From NCBI GenBank assembly GCA_937889645.1, contig CALBZE010000013.1, positions 1 through 50,620 on the forward strand: 50,620 nucleotides of DNA. Direction: 5' to 3'. Position numbers and translations under genes: made by a program. The notes below the pieces were generated by a model. That model did not search any database. It saw only the letters and a list, made by a program, of their open reading frames with translations, and was not told the DNA's origin. Below are positions 24,678 through 33,527 of the stretch, in pieces. Numbering within the stretch: the stretch's first letter is position 1; the number at the start of each line of letters is the position of its first letter. Source of the DNA: an uncultured bacterium. Lineage in GTDB: Bacteria > Gemmatimonadota > Gemmatimonadetes > Longimicrobiales > RSA9.

Positions 24678-26090
24678 TCACCCTCCGCGCCGCCGGCCCT
24701 CGATCGCCTCGCGGTACAGCGCTTCGTACGCCGCGGCCGACCGGTCCCAGGACCGGTCCTCGAGCATACAGCGGCGCCGAACCGCGTCCCATTGCTCCGT
24801 CCGCCACACCGAACACGCCCTCTCGACGGCGTCGATCAGGGCGTCCGCTGTTGGCGGACGGAACGCGAAGCCGTTCACTCCGTCCTGGATGGTGTCGACC
24901 AACCCGCCGGTGTGACGCACGACGGGGGGCGTGCCGTACCGTTGTGCGATCATCTGCCCGAGCCCGCACGGCTCGAAGAGCGAGGGCATGAGGAAGAAGT
25001 CCGCGCCGGCGTACATGCGGCGCGCGAGGCCGTCGTCGAAGCGGGAATGGGCGGCGATGCGATGCGGATGCTCGGCCGCGGCCTCCCCGAGCGCGCGCTC
25101 GTAACGGGGGTCGCCGTCGCCCAGCACGGCCAGGCGGACGCCGCGGCGGAGCAGCTCCGGGAGCGCGGCGAGGACCAGGTCGATCCCCTTTTGCTGGACC
25201 AGCCGCGAGATCATGGCGAAGATCGGCCCGCGCCCGTCCAGCCCCAGCTCGTGGACCAGCGCGTCGCGATTCTTCTCCTTGCGACGCACGTGGTCCGCGT
25301 CGTATCGCGCGGAAATGGCAGAGTCGGTCGCCGGATTCCACGTCTCGGGGTCGATCCCGTTCAGGATCCCCCGCAACTCCCCGCTGCGATGCCGGAGCAG
25401 GCCATCGAATCCCGCGCCGTACTCGGGGGTCTGGATCTCGTCGGCGTAGCGCGGCGATACGGTGTTGAGCCGGTCGCTCAACGCGAGCCCGCCCTTGAGG
25501 AACGACGCGGAGCCGTAGAACTCGACTCCGCCCTCGACGCGGTAGAAGTGCCAGGGCACGCCGATCTCGGGGAGGAGCGACGGCGGGAAGTTCCCCTGGT
25601 ACGCAAGGTTGTGGATCGTGAAGACGGTCGCCGCGTCCAGCCCGTCCATCTGGCCGTACACCGGGACCAATCCGGTCGGCCAGTCGTTCAGATGAACGAC
25701 ATCGGCGCCCCACGCCCGTGCCCTCTCCACGACCGAGCGGCAGAAGAAGGCGAAGCGCCGCCCCGCGGCCACGCGGTCGAAGCGTGTCGGCCCGTATGGA
25801 TCGAGCACGTCGAAGAAGTACGGCTGGTCGACGAAGAGCGTCGGCACCGCGCCGTCCGGACGGTGCTCGAGGTAGCGTGCGACCATGTCGCCGCCCGGCC
25901 AGGGGAGGTGCTGGATCCCGACGACCTCGACCGGCGGCGGCGACTCGCGCAGCACCCGATAGAACGGGTGCACGATCAACACGTCGTGCCCCCGCTCGCG
26001 GAGCGCCTCGGGGAGCGCGCGTGCGACGTCGGCGAGCCCGCCGGTCTTCCAGAACGGGACCGCCTCCGAGGTGGCGAAGAGGATTCTCAC
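24678..26090 (-). CDS. glgA: Glycogen synthase (ADP-glucose type)
   Basis: GlgA extends alpha-1,4-glucan from ADP-glucose (GT5). The 470-residue protein begins MRILFATSEAVPFWKTGGLADVARALP, with the KTGGL nucleotide-sugar motif at residues 15-19. VHLNDWPTGLVP, FTIHNLAYQGNF, GILNGIDPETWNP, FAMISRLVQQKGIDLV and the C-terminal FLMPSLFEPCGLGQMIAQRYGTPPVVRHTGGLVDTI follow in the normal order. The start is GTG at 26090, 4 nt after the stop of the small gene upstream; the Shine-Dalgarno sequence is weak, so coupling is likely. Confidence 0.96.
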   Translation of the reverse strand: MRILFATSEAVPFWKTGGLADVARALPEALRERGHDVLIVHPFYRVLRESPPPVEVVGIQHLPWPGGDMVARYLEHRPDGAVPTLFVDQPYFFDVLDPYGPTRFDRVAAGRRFAFFCRSVVERARAWGADVVHLNDWPTGLVPVYGQMDGLDAATVFTIHNLAYQGNFPPSLLPEIGVPWHFYRVEGGVEFYGSASFLKGGLALSDRLNTVSPRYADEIQTPEYGAGFDGLLRHRSGELRGILNGIDPETWNPATDSAISARYDADHVRRKEKNRDALVHELGLDGRGPIFAMISRLVQQKGIDLVLAALPELLRRGVRLAVLGDGDPRYERALGEAAAEHPHRIAAHSRFDDGLARRMYAGADFFLMPSLFEPCGLGQMIAQRYGTPPVVRHTGGLVDTIQDGVNGFAFRPPTADALIDAVERACSVWRTEQWDAVRRRCMLEDRSWDRSAAAYEALYREAIEGRRRGG

Positions 26091-26094
26091 CCGA

Positions 26095-26379
26095 TCAGTA
26101 GCTGCCCGTGGACATGGGTCGGTTGCCGCTCACTCGCTCCTCGAGGACCAGCTCGCCGCCGTCCGACACCTGCTCGCCGATCGGGTGGTCCAGGTAGATC
26201 CCGTGCTCGGGGCGGACGTCGTCCGGATGCCTGAGCCGCCAGCGGCCCTTCTCTTCCGGCGCGATCCCGAAATGGTGCAGGCTGCGCACGAGGAGCTGGT
26301 CCGCGCGCTCGTCGCCCGGGACGACCGCGTGGTAGACGCCGGTGTCGTAGCGTACGGTCACCTTCAGTGGGCTCGCCAT
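26095..26379 (-). CDS. Small unknown protein upstream of glgA
   Basis: A 94-residue soluble protein I cannot name. It begins VTVRYDTGVYHAVVPGDERADQLL and ends with YLDHPIGEQVSDGGELVLEERV. The alternation of short strands with one central helix (DQLLVRSLHHFG) and the V-SDGGELVLEE finish resembles a ubiquitin-like beta-grasp fold; this is a fold guess only. The ATG at 26379 has GGAGGCGGA right upstream, so translation is well supported. Spacing of 4 nt to glgA suggests co-translation. The 26380-26519 gap holds no gene. Confidence 0.65.
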   Translation of the reverse strand: MASPLKVTVRYDTGVYHAVVPGDERADQLLVRSLHHFGIAPEEKGRWRLRHPDDVRPEHGIYLDHPIGEQVSDGGELVLEERVSGNRPMSTGSY

Positions 26380-26519
26380 TCCGCCTCCGTGTCGATCGGG
26401 TCCGGAGGCCGGTGCGTGCAAGCTCCACGCCCTGCCGGCTCACCGCTCACGCGGCCCCTAGCACCGCGCACCGCCACGCCGCGACGCTCACGCCGCCCGA
26501 CTCCAACGCGCCACGCTGC

Positions 26520-28427
26520 TCACCCCTCGAGCGCGGTCCAGAGCGTCCAGGCGAGCAGCCCGGCGACGCCGCCGTGAAACCGCTCGGCGGCGGGTTCGCC
26601 CGAGTCCGGGTCGTACCAACCGCAGGCAATCTCTCCGTCCAGGCGAAGCGAGAGGAGACACTCGATCGCGGCGTCGCGTCGCGGGCCGAGGAGGTCGACG
26701 CACAACGCCGCCAGGCTCGCCCGGTCGGGGTGCTTCCGCGAGGCGAGCCCAGGGTGCCGCCGGCCGCCCAGCCAGAACGGATTCCGATCGGAGCGCAGCA
26801 GTTCGATAGTGTTGCGCCAAACGGGGTCGTCGGCGTCGCAGAAGCCGAACGTCGGCAACAGGCCGAGGCTCCCCTCCGGGTCGTCGTAGATCGCCGCCTC
26901 CCCTCCCACATCGGTCGACCAGGCCAGCACGCGCAGACCGTCGATCTCGGCGGTGCAGTGCTGCCAGATGGCGGCCTCGACTTCTTCGGCCGCGTCCACG
27001 AAGTTCCGCGCCGCGGACCCGCCCGCGCTCCCGTCCGCGTACTTCCCGAGCGCCACGCACAACGCGTGGACGAGCGCGTTGTCGTACGTAAGGTACGGAT
27101 GCGTCGGCCGCTCGCCCGACGGGGCCACCTCCGTCGCGGCCAGCAGCACCCTCGGGTGCAGCCGGTCCATGAGCAGGTCGTCCAGCTCGACGAGCACCTG
27201 CCCGACGATCGGCTCGTCGAGGATGGTCTCGTCCCGGGATTCCCGGATGTACCGGTCGAGCGCGGCGCCGTACGCGCAGAACTGGTCGAGCGCGAAGTCC
27301 GGGGCGATCACGCCCCCGTCGACGTAGTGGCTCCTCGCGCCCGGGCGATGGGAGTACTGCTCGAACGCTCGCAGCAGGAGCTCACGCGCGGTGGCGGGGT
27401 CGGCGAGGTGGATCGCGGGCAGGCTCCAGAGCAGCGCGTCGCGCTCCCGGAACACCGCGGGTGCGCCGCAGAGCGGCGAGCGAGAGACCAGCAGATACAG
27501 CCGGTCGTCGTCGATCGCGCGGGCCGCGGTGTTGAACATCGCGAAGACGAGATTTCGGTTGAAGAGCGCGCCCAGCCGGGCATCCCGGACCGGCCGCACC
27601 ATCTGCGAGATCTGGAGCCGTGCGACCCGCAGTAGCTCGGAGGCGCCGACCGCGCGCAGCGCCTCGGCACGCGCGAGCGCGCCGTCGCGTTCGACCGCCG
27701 CCGCCATGTAGTACGCCACCGTGGCGCGCTTCCCGCCCCCGATCCGGATGCGTCGCGCGGCACGGATCCTCACACCCCGCCCGTTATCTACGACCCACTC
27801 GCCGTCGGCCGCGTCGGCCCCGGCGCCCGGTTCGGACGGCTCTACCTCGAACGACGCGCCATCGCCCGAGGCGACGACCGCGAGCGCCGCGAGACCGGGC
27901 TCGCCGCCGAGCTCCAGGACCAGCCCCCTCCCCTCCGGGGCCAGCACCACCCGATTGGGAGCACCCACCGGCCGGCTCGATTCGACCGTCCGGAGCGACC
28001 AGCGCCACTCCCCGGCCAAACCCACTTCGATTCCCCGCTCCGCGCCCGATCCGTTCTCGACCTCGAGCACGTACACCGCGCCGGGCCACAGAACTTCGCC
28101 GCCGCCCGGCGCGCACAACGTGCCGCGGACGACGAGCCCGGGCTCCGGCTCCGCCCGGAAGCGGGGGATCCAGCGCTCGAGCCGCTCCCAACGCAGCGTT
28201 CCGAGGGGGACGACCCGCCCGTCGATTCGGATCTCCGGCGCGAGCAGGGCGGTCCCCTCGTCACTCCACGGGTCCCGCGCCGACGCCCACTCCAATAGCC
28301 CCAGCGCGCCCCGGTGCAGCACGTTCACCCGATGGATCCCGCCGTCCCGGGGCGATACGCACGGAAACGCCACGTAATGATTCCCCGTGACCTCCCACGC
28401 GGCCGTATCGACCTGCTCGCCTGCCAT
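26520..28427 (-). CDS. Putative six-hairpin (alpha/alpha)6 glycosidase, glycogen-debranching-like
   Basis: A 635-residue protein. The first 270 residues are beta-rich, like the N-terminal domain of glycogen-debranching or GH15/GH125-type enzymes. The C-terminal half has the (alpha/alpha)6 look: LGALFNRNLVFAMFNTAARAIDDDRLYLLVSRSPL, FRERDALLWSLPAIHLADPATARELLLRAFEQYSHRPGARSHYVDGG, LDQFCAYGAALDRYIRESRDETIL and LTYDNALVHALCVALGKYA. RERDALLWSLPA recalls the RDxxW element of amylo-alpha-1,6-glucosidases. No signal peptide, so probably cytoplasmic, and next to glgA, so glycogen or maltodextrin turnover is plausible. I cannot point to the catalytic acids with certainty; activity is an inference. Confidence 0.75.
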   Translation of the reverse strand: MAGEQVDTAAWEVTGNHYVAFPCVSPRDGGIHRVNVLHRGALGLLEWASARDPWSDEGTALLAPEIRIDGRVVPLGTLRWERLERWIPRFRAEPEPGLVVRGTLCAPGGGEVLWPGAVYVLEVENGSGAERGIEVGLAGEWRWSLRTVESSRPVGAPNRVVLAPEGRGLVLELGGEPGLAALAVVASGDGASFEVEPSEPGAGADAADGEWVVDNGRGVRIRAARRIRIGGGKRATVAYYMAAAVERDGALARAEALRAVGASELLRVARLQISQMVRPVRDARLGALFNRNLVFAMFNTAARAIDDDRLYLLVSRSPLCGAPAVFRERDALLWSLPAIHLADPATARELLLRAFEQYSHRPGARSHYVDGGVIAPDFALDQFCAYGAALDRYIRESRDETILDEPIVGQVLVELDDLLMDRLHPRVLLAATEVAPSGERPTHPYLTYDNALVHALCVALGKYADGSAGGSAARNFVDAAEEVEAAIWQHCTAEIDGLRVLAWSTDVGGEAAIYDDPEGSLGLLPTFGFCDADDPVWRNTIELLRSDRNPFWLGGRRHPGLASRKHPDRASLAALCVDLLGPRRDAAIECLLSLRLDGEIACGWYDPDSGEPAAERFHGGVAGLLAWTLWTALEG

Positions 28428-28482
28428 TCCGTTCCCTGCCTCCTACCCGTCCGGATAGACCGGTTCACCGGTCGCCGCGCGA

Positions 28483-28511
28483 AGTATGGAGGGGGACCAT
28501 GGGGCCGTCAA
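28483..28511 (-). promoter_or_regulatory. Promoter of the glycosidase-glgA unit
   Basis: TTGACG (28506-28511) and CATACT (28483-28488) are 17 bp apart on the minus strand, about 55 nt before the ATG at 28427. Matches are 5/6 and 4/6. Confidence 0.6.
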
Positions 28512-28561
28512 TCGACGCGCGTGTGCACATCCGCGTGCCGGCGCCCGTGTCGCTCGTTTCC

Positions 28562-28591
28562 TTGACGTGCCGCGCCGTTTGCGCCTATATT
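28562..28591 (+). promoter_or_regulatory. Promoter of the TonB-dependent receptor
   Basis: TTGACG (28562-28567), an 18-bp spacer and TATATT (28586-28591) on the plus strand. It faces away from the glycosidase promoter. The start codon is about 205 nt further on, giving a long leader. Confidence 0.65.
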
Positions 28592-28714
28592 CGTCCCCAA
28601 TCGTCGACTCCGTGCATTCGGCGCCGGCGACACGCGCGGGCTACCCGGCCGGCGTGCGTATGACCAGGCACGATTACCTCTTGCCTCTCTCCCCATTCTC
28701 CATCGAAGCGGATC

Positions 28715-28768
28715 GGCGAGCCTGCGGGCTCGCCTTGCACCCGACCCGCCCGACGCCTCGGTGCGGGT
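28715..28768 (+). other. Two hairpins in the TonB-receptor mRNA leader
   Basis: A perfect 8-bp stem GGCGAGCC/GGCTCGCC closed by TGCG (28715-28734) is followed by ACCCGC/GCGGGT (28744-28749 with 28763-28768). The second ends about 35 nt before the start codon. Neither is followed by a U-tract, so they are not terminators. I found no riboswitch consensus in the 28592-28803 leader. Confidence 0.5.
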
Positions 28769-28803
28769 AAACGCTGCACCTCTTTCAGTCGAGGGGATTC
28801 CTC

Positions 28804-31635
28804 ATGGGCGTCAAGTTCCGGACATGCATCCTGGCCGTGTTCGCGCTCGCATTGCTCGCCGCAAGGCCGGCGTGGGCGCAGACCGGCACCATCACGGGTC
28901 GCGTCACGGATGCCGCCACCGGTGCGCCGCTCGCCGGGGCTCAGGTCGAGGCGCTGGCCGACGGCCGAGTCGCGGCCCGCGCTCTGACTGATGACAGCGG
29001 CCAGTACCGGCTTTCCGACCTCGCGGCCGGCACCTACTCGCTCTCGGTCACTCTGGTCGGCTACGCGCCTCAGCGCATCGACGGCGTCCGCGTCGTCGCC
29101 GGCGGCATGAGCATGCAGGCCTTCGCCCTGAGCGCGATGGCCTTCGAGCTGAACCCGATCGTCGTTTCGGCGTCCAAGCGGCAGGAGAAGGTGCTCGACG
29201 CGCCGGCCTCCGTCGCCGTCGTCGACTCGCGCACCGTCCAGGAGCGGCCGGTCACGACGCCCGTCGACCACCTGCGGTCGCTCGCCGGCGTGGACATCGC
29301 CACGTACGGCGTCCAGTCCACGACGGTCGTGGCGCGCGGCTTCAACAACATCTTCTCCGGCTCGCTGCACGCGCTTACGGACAACCGCATCGCCGGCGTG
29401 CCGTCGCTGCGCGTCAACGTGCTCCACTTCGTCCCCGCGGGGAACGACGACATCGACCGGATGGAGGTCGTGCTCGGACCCGGCGCGGCGCTCTACGGCC
29501 CGAACACGGCCGATGGCGTGCTCCACATCATCACCAAGTCGCCGCTCGACGAGCAGGGCACGAGCGTCTCGGTCGGCGGCGGCACGCAGAGCCTGTTGAC
29601 CGCGTCGTTCCGCACGGCTCAGCGCGTGAGCGACAACTTCGGCATCAAGATCTCCGGCCAGGTCCTCCAGGCCGATGAGTGGCAGTACGTCGACCCGGTC
29701 GAGGCCTCGGAGCGCGACAAGTTCTCCGGCGAGAACGCTGCCTTCTTCCGGCAGGACCTCATGCGGGCGACGGGGATCGACGCCGCCGAGGCCGACCGGC
29801 GCATCGCCCGCATCGGCAACCGGAATTACGACATCCAGCGCTACGGCGCGGACCTTCGTGCGGACTGGCGCGTCAACGACGACATCACCGCGATTCTCGC
29901 CGCGGGTGTGACGAGCGTCGGGACCGGGATCGAGCTGACCGGCCTCGGCGCCGCTCAGGTCAAGGACTGGCGCTACAGCTACCTGCAGGCGCGCGCGATC
30001 TGGGGCCGCTTCTTCGCCCAGGCGTACGCCAACATGAGCAACGCCGGCGACACGTACCTGCTCCGCAACGGCGCGCCGATCACCGACCGGTCGAAGCTCT
30101 ACGTCGCCCAGGCGCAGCACGGCTTCTCCCTCGGCGACCGCCAGGACTTCACCTACGGGCTCGACTTCATCTACACGAACCCGATCACCGAAGGGTCGAT
30201 CAACGGCAGCTACGAGGACGACGACCAGACCACCGAGTTCGGTGCGTACATCCAGTCCGACACGCGGCTGACGAACAAGCTGAACCTCGTGCTGGCCGGC
30301 CGCATCGACACGCACTCGGCGCTGCCGGAGGCGATCTTCTCGCCGCGCGCCGGGCTCGTCTTCAAGCCCAGCGAGGCGCATGCGTTCCGCGCCACGTACA
30401 ACCGGGCGTTCTCGACGCCCAGCTCGCTGAACCAGTTCCTGGACCTGGGGAGCGCGATCCCCGATGCGAACGCGGCAGCGCTCGGCTACAGTCTCCGCGT
30501 GCAGGGGACCGGTGCCGACGGCTTCCGGTTCCGGCAGCCGGACGGCAGCTACCTGATGCGCTCGCCGTTCACGCCTGAGGTGCTGGGCGGCCCGGCGGCG
30601 CTCCTCCCCGCGGACGCGACGGCGTTCTGGCAGGCGGCCGTCCAGGTCGTCGCGGCGCAGGCCGGCCTGAACTCGACCGCGCAGGGGCAGGCGCTGGTGA
30701 ACTACCTGCTCGGCCTGGCTCCGACGGCGAACGACATCAAGACGATGTACTACAACCCGCTGACGAACGCCCTCGCCCCGCTCTCGGAGCTGGGTCTCAC
30801 GCACCTCGACCCGATCCGTGAGTCGACGTCGACCACGTACGAGGTCGGGTACAAGGGCGTCATCTCCGACCGGCTGCTCCTCGCCGCCGACGTCTGGTGG
30901 TCGCGCAAGGAGAACATGGTCACGCCGCTCACGATCCAGACGCCGTTCCTCACGCTGAACGGCCAGGACATCGGCGCGTTCCTCGTACCGCGGCTGATCC
31001 CGTTCTTCATGGCCGCCGGGATGACTCAGGAGCAGGCGCAGGCCCAGGCCGTGGCGACGGCGCAGCAGCTGGCGCCCGGGCTGGCCCAGGTTCCGCTCGG
31101 CGTCATCTCCTCGGCGGACGTGAACGCCAACGGCGCGCAGCTCCTCACCACGTACATCAACGTGGACGATGCCTTCGACGTTTACGGCGTCGACCTCGCC
31201 GCCACGGCGCTGATCACCGACGAGTGGCAGGTGAGCGGCTCGCTCTCGCTGGTCAACGAGAACGTCTTCGAGACCGAGAAGGGTGAGCAGGTCACGCTGA
31301 ACGCGCCCAAGACGAAGGCGAGCCTGGCGGTGGCCTACCGCGGTGCCAGCAACGGCCTGAACGCCGAGGTCCGGGCGCGCTACAACGACTCGTTCCCGGT
31401 CATGTCCGGCGTCTACATGGGCACGCAGTGCATCGGCGGCAAGGCGGAGGAGGGCGCCGAGCCGTGCGTCGATTCTTACACCCTGTTCGACGCCACGCTC
31501 GGCTACAAGCTCCCGATCCAGGGCGCCACGCTCCAGGTCAGCGTCCAGAACCTCCTGGGCGAGGACTACCGGAGCTTCCCGGGCGCGCCGACGATCGGCC
31601 GGATGGCAGTGGTCCAGCTCAAGTACAACTTCTGA
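28804..31635 (+). CDS. TonB-dependent outer-membrane receptor with N-terminal carboxypeptidase-regulatory-like domain
   Basis: A 943-residue outer-membrane transporter. A signal peptide (FRTCILAVFALALLAARPAWAQ, residues about 5-26) is followed by a carboxypeptidase-regulatory-like beta-sandwich (TGTITGRVTDAATGAPLAGAQVEAL...VGYAPQRI, about 28-100). The plug domain follows (APASVAVVDSRTVQERPVTTPVDHLRSLAGVDIATYG...VARGFNN, then DRMEVVLGPGAALYGPNTADGVLHIITK). The remainder is a 22-strand-type beta barrel ending in the terminal aromatic pattern VVQLKYNF. Substrate unknown; there is no adjacent SusD-like gene or siderophore locus. The ATG at 28804 has GAGGGG 8 nt upstream. It has its own promoter and terminator. 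Confidence 0.95.
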   Translation: MGVKFRTCILAVFALALLAARPAWAQTGTITGRVTDAATGAPLAGAQVEALADGRVAARALTDDSGQYRLSDLAAGTYSLSVTLVGYAPQRIDGVRVVAGGMSMQAFALSAMAFELNPIVVSASKRQEKVLDAPASVAVVDSRTVQERPVTTPVDHLRSLAGVDIATYGVQSTTVVARGFNNIFSGSLHALTDNRIAGVPSLRVNVLHFVPAGNDDIDRMEVVLGPGAALYGPNTADGVLHIITKSPLDEQGTSVSVGGGTQSLLTASFRTAQRVSDNFGIKISGQVLQADEWQYVDPVEASERDKFSGENAAFFRQDLMRATGIDAAEADRRIARIGNRNYDIQRYGADLRADWRVNDDITAILAAGVTSVGTGIELTGLGAAQVKDWRYSYLQARAIWGRFFAQAYANMSNAGDTYLLRNGAPITDRSKLYVAQAQHGFSLGDRQDFTYGLDFIYTNPITEGSINGSYEDDDQTTEFGAYIQSDTRLTNKLNLVLAGRIDTHSALPEAIFSPRAGLVFKPSEAHAFRATYNRAFSTPSSLNQFLDLGSAIPDANAAALGYSLRVQGTGADGFRFRQPDGSYLMRSPFTPEVLGGPAALLPADATAFWQAAVQVVAAQAGLNSTAQGQALVNYLLGLAPTANDIKTMYYNPLTNALAPLSELGLTHLDPIRESTSTTYEVGYKGVISDRLLLAADVWWSRKENMVTPLTIQTPFLTLNGQDIGAFLVPRLIPFFMAAGMTQEQAQAQAVATAQQLAPGLAQVPLGVISSADVNANGAQLLTTYINVDDAFDVYGVDLAATALITDEWQVSGSLSLVNENVFETEKGEQVTLNAPKTKASLAVAYRGASNGLNAEVRARYNDSFPVMSGVYMGTQCIGGKAEEGAEPCVDSYTLFDATLGYKLPIQGATLQVSVQNLLGEDYRSFPGAPTIGRMAVVQLKYNF

Positions 31636-31663
31636 GCCGGACGGCCCGGACGGGTGCGAATGA

Positions 31664-31699
31664 GGAGCGGCGCGGTGGCCTCGGCCACCGCGCCGCTCC
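31664..31699 (+). terminator. Strong intrinsic terminator of the TonB receptor
   Basis: A perfect 17-bp stem (31664-31680 with 31683-31699; GGAGCGGCGCGGTGGCC arm) with a 2-nt apparent loop is followed by CTCTTTTG. It also separates the receptor from recN, which converges from the other strand. Confidence 0.9.
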
Positions 31700-31734
31700 C
31701 TCTTTTGTGCTGCCGTTCGCCTGTCTCCCGCGAC

Positions 31735-33408
31735 TCACGACACTCGCGCCGTCATCCCCAGCAGCTCCCTCGCGTGCTCCAGGCTGCGCTCGCTCTCCGG
31801 GTCGCCGCCCAGCATGCGGGCCAGCTCCTTAACGCGCTCCTCGCCCTCGAGCACCGTGAGCGATGTAGCCGTCAACCCGTCCCTCTCGGCCTTTTCCACG
31901 CGCAGATGGTGGTCGGCGCGACAGGCGATCTGCGCCAGGTGGGTGATGACGAAAACCTGATGGTGGTCGGCGACCTGCCGGAGCTTTTCGCCGATCTGGT
32001 GCCCGATCCGGCCGCCGATACCCGTGTCGATCTCGTCGAACACGAGCGACGGGATCCGGTCGAGCCGGGCGAGGATCGTCTTGAGCGCCAGCATGACGCG
32101 CGACAGCTCGCCCCCGGACGCCACGCGCGCCAGCGGCTTCGGCTCGAACCCGACGTTCAACGAGACGCGGAACTCGACATTCTCCGCCCCGTCGGCCGAG
32201 ACCTCGGGGAGCGACTCCAGCGCCACGTCGAAGCGCCCGTCGGCGAGCCCGAGGTCGGGCAGGATCGCACAGACCTCGGCGGCCAGACGCCCCGCGGCCT
32301 CCCGCCGGACCGCAGACAGCCGCCCGGCGACGGATTCCAACTCCTCCCGGGCCGCGGCCTCCGCCTTCTCCAGCTCGCGCCGCTCCAGCCCGCCGCTCTC
32401 GATCAGGTCGAGCTCCTCGCGGGCGCGGCGACCGGTCTCGATCACATCGGTCAGCGTTGGCCCGTACTTGGTCTTGAGTCGGAAGATCAGGTCCTGGCGA
32501 CGCCGGATCTCGTCGAGGCGGGCCGGGTCGTGCTCGATCGCCGCCGAGTATTCTCCCATGCGCCGACCGAGCTCCTCGGCGTTGTAATAGGCGTTCTCCA
32601 GTAGCTCGACCGCCTCCTGCTGCGACGGATCGATGCGGACGAGCTGTTCGAGGACGCGCCTCAGTTCGCCGAGCACCGAGGTCACCGAGTCCTCGGCCGC
32701 GTACAGCGCCTGGTGCAGCCGCCCGGACAGCCGGGCCAACTCCTCCGCGTGCTCGAGCCGGTTCCCCTCCTCCTCGAGCTGCTCCTCCTCGCCCGGCTTC
32801 AGCTTCGCCTTCTCGATCTCCTCGGCCTGGAACCGGAGGAAGTCCGCGCGCTGCTCGACCTCCCGGCGACGGCGGTCCAGCTCCTCCAGCGCCCGCCGCG
32901 CGCTCGCGAGCCGGGCGTGCGCCTCTCGCACCTCCGCCGCCAGCTCGGTCGCGCCGGCGTACTCATCCAGGATCGCCCGCTGCTCCTCGGCCCGGAGCAG
33001 CGTCTGGTGCTCGTGCTGACCGTGCAGGTCGATCAGTCGCGCCCCGAGCTCGCCCAGCACGCTCGCCGTCACCGCCGAGCCGTTCACCCACGCCCGGTTC
33101 CGCCCCTCCGCCGCCACCTCGCGCCGCAGGATCAGGAGGCCGTCTTCGGCCTCGAGTCCTTGCGACTCCAGCAGCTCCAAAACGTCGGCGCGGCCGCTCA
33201 CATCGAAGACGCCCTCGATGACCGCCTTGTCCGCCCCCGTGCGGACGTATTCGGCCGACGCCCTCTCGCCCATGAGCAGCGAGAGCGCGCCCACGATGAT
33301 CGATTTCCCGGCGCCGGTCTCGCCCGTGAGCACGTTCAGCCCGGGCTCGAGCCGGACGGCGAGCCGGTCGATCACGGCGTAGTTCTGGATGCGCAGCTCG
33401 ATCAGCAT
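31735..33408 (-). CDS. recN: DNA repair protein RecN
   Basis: RecN is an SMC-like ATPase that acts in double-strand-break repair. The 557-residue protein begins MLIELRIQNYAVIDRLAVRLEPGLNVLTGETGAGKS, with Walker A at 29-36. The middle is long coiled coil. The C-terminus has the ABC signature VASGGELSRVMLALKTIL, Walker B LVFDEIDTGIGG and FVITHLAQIACRADHHLRVEK. The ATG at 33408 gives the conserved N-terminus. There is no Shine-Dalgarno sequence, and a promoter -10 lies 6 nt upstream, so the mRNA is probably leaderless. It has its own promoter although it follows nadK on the same strand. Confidence 0.96.
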   Translation of the reverse strand: MLIELRIQNYAVIDRLAVRLEPGLNVLTGETGAGKSIIVGALSLLMGERASAEYVRTGADKAVIEGVFDVSGRADVLELLESQGLEAEDGLLILRREVAAEGRNRAWVNGSAVTASVLGELGARLIDLHGQHEHQTLLRAEEQRAILDEYAGATELAAEVREAHARLASARRALEELDRRRREVEQRADFLRFQAEEIEKAKLKPGEEEQLEEEGNRLEHAEELARLSGRLHQALYAAEDSVTSVLGELRRVLEQLVRIDPSQQEAVELLENAYYNAEELGRRMGEYSAAIEHDPARLDEIRRRQDLIFRLKTKYGPTLTDVIETGRRAREELDLIESGGLERRELEKAEAAAREELESVAGRLSAVRREAAGRLAAEVCAILPDLGLADGRFDVALESLPEVSADGAENVEFRVSLNVGFEPKPLARVASGGELSRVMLALKTILARLDRIPSLVFDEIDTGIGGRIGHQIGEKLRQVADHHQVFVITHLAQIACRADHHLRVEKAERDGLTATSLTVLEGEERVKELARMLGGDPESERSLEHARELLGMTARVS

Positions 33409-33414
33409 GGCCTG

Positions 33415-33444
33415 AGTATACCCGCGCGAAATCGGGCGGTTCAA
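33415..33444 (-). promoter_or_regulatory. recN promoter, leaderless geometry
   Basis: TTGAAC (33439-33444), an 18-bp spacer and TATACT (33415-33420, 5/6) on the minus strand. The ATG begins 7 nt after the -10, where transcription is expected to start. No LexA-type palindrome is evident to me. Confidence 0.65.
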
Positions 33445-33527
33445 TAGCCCGGAGGGGCGATTCTTCCCGCTCGCTCGACGCCGCCGACCCCTCCAGAGTC
33501 AGGTCTCCGGCGTGTCGAACCGGCCGC

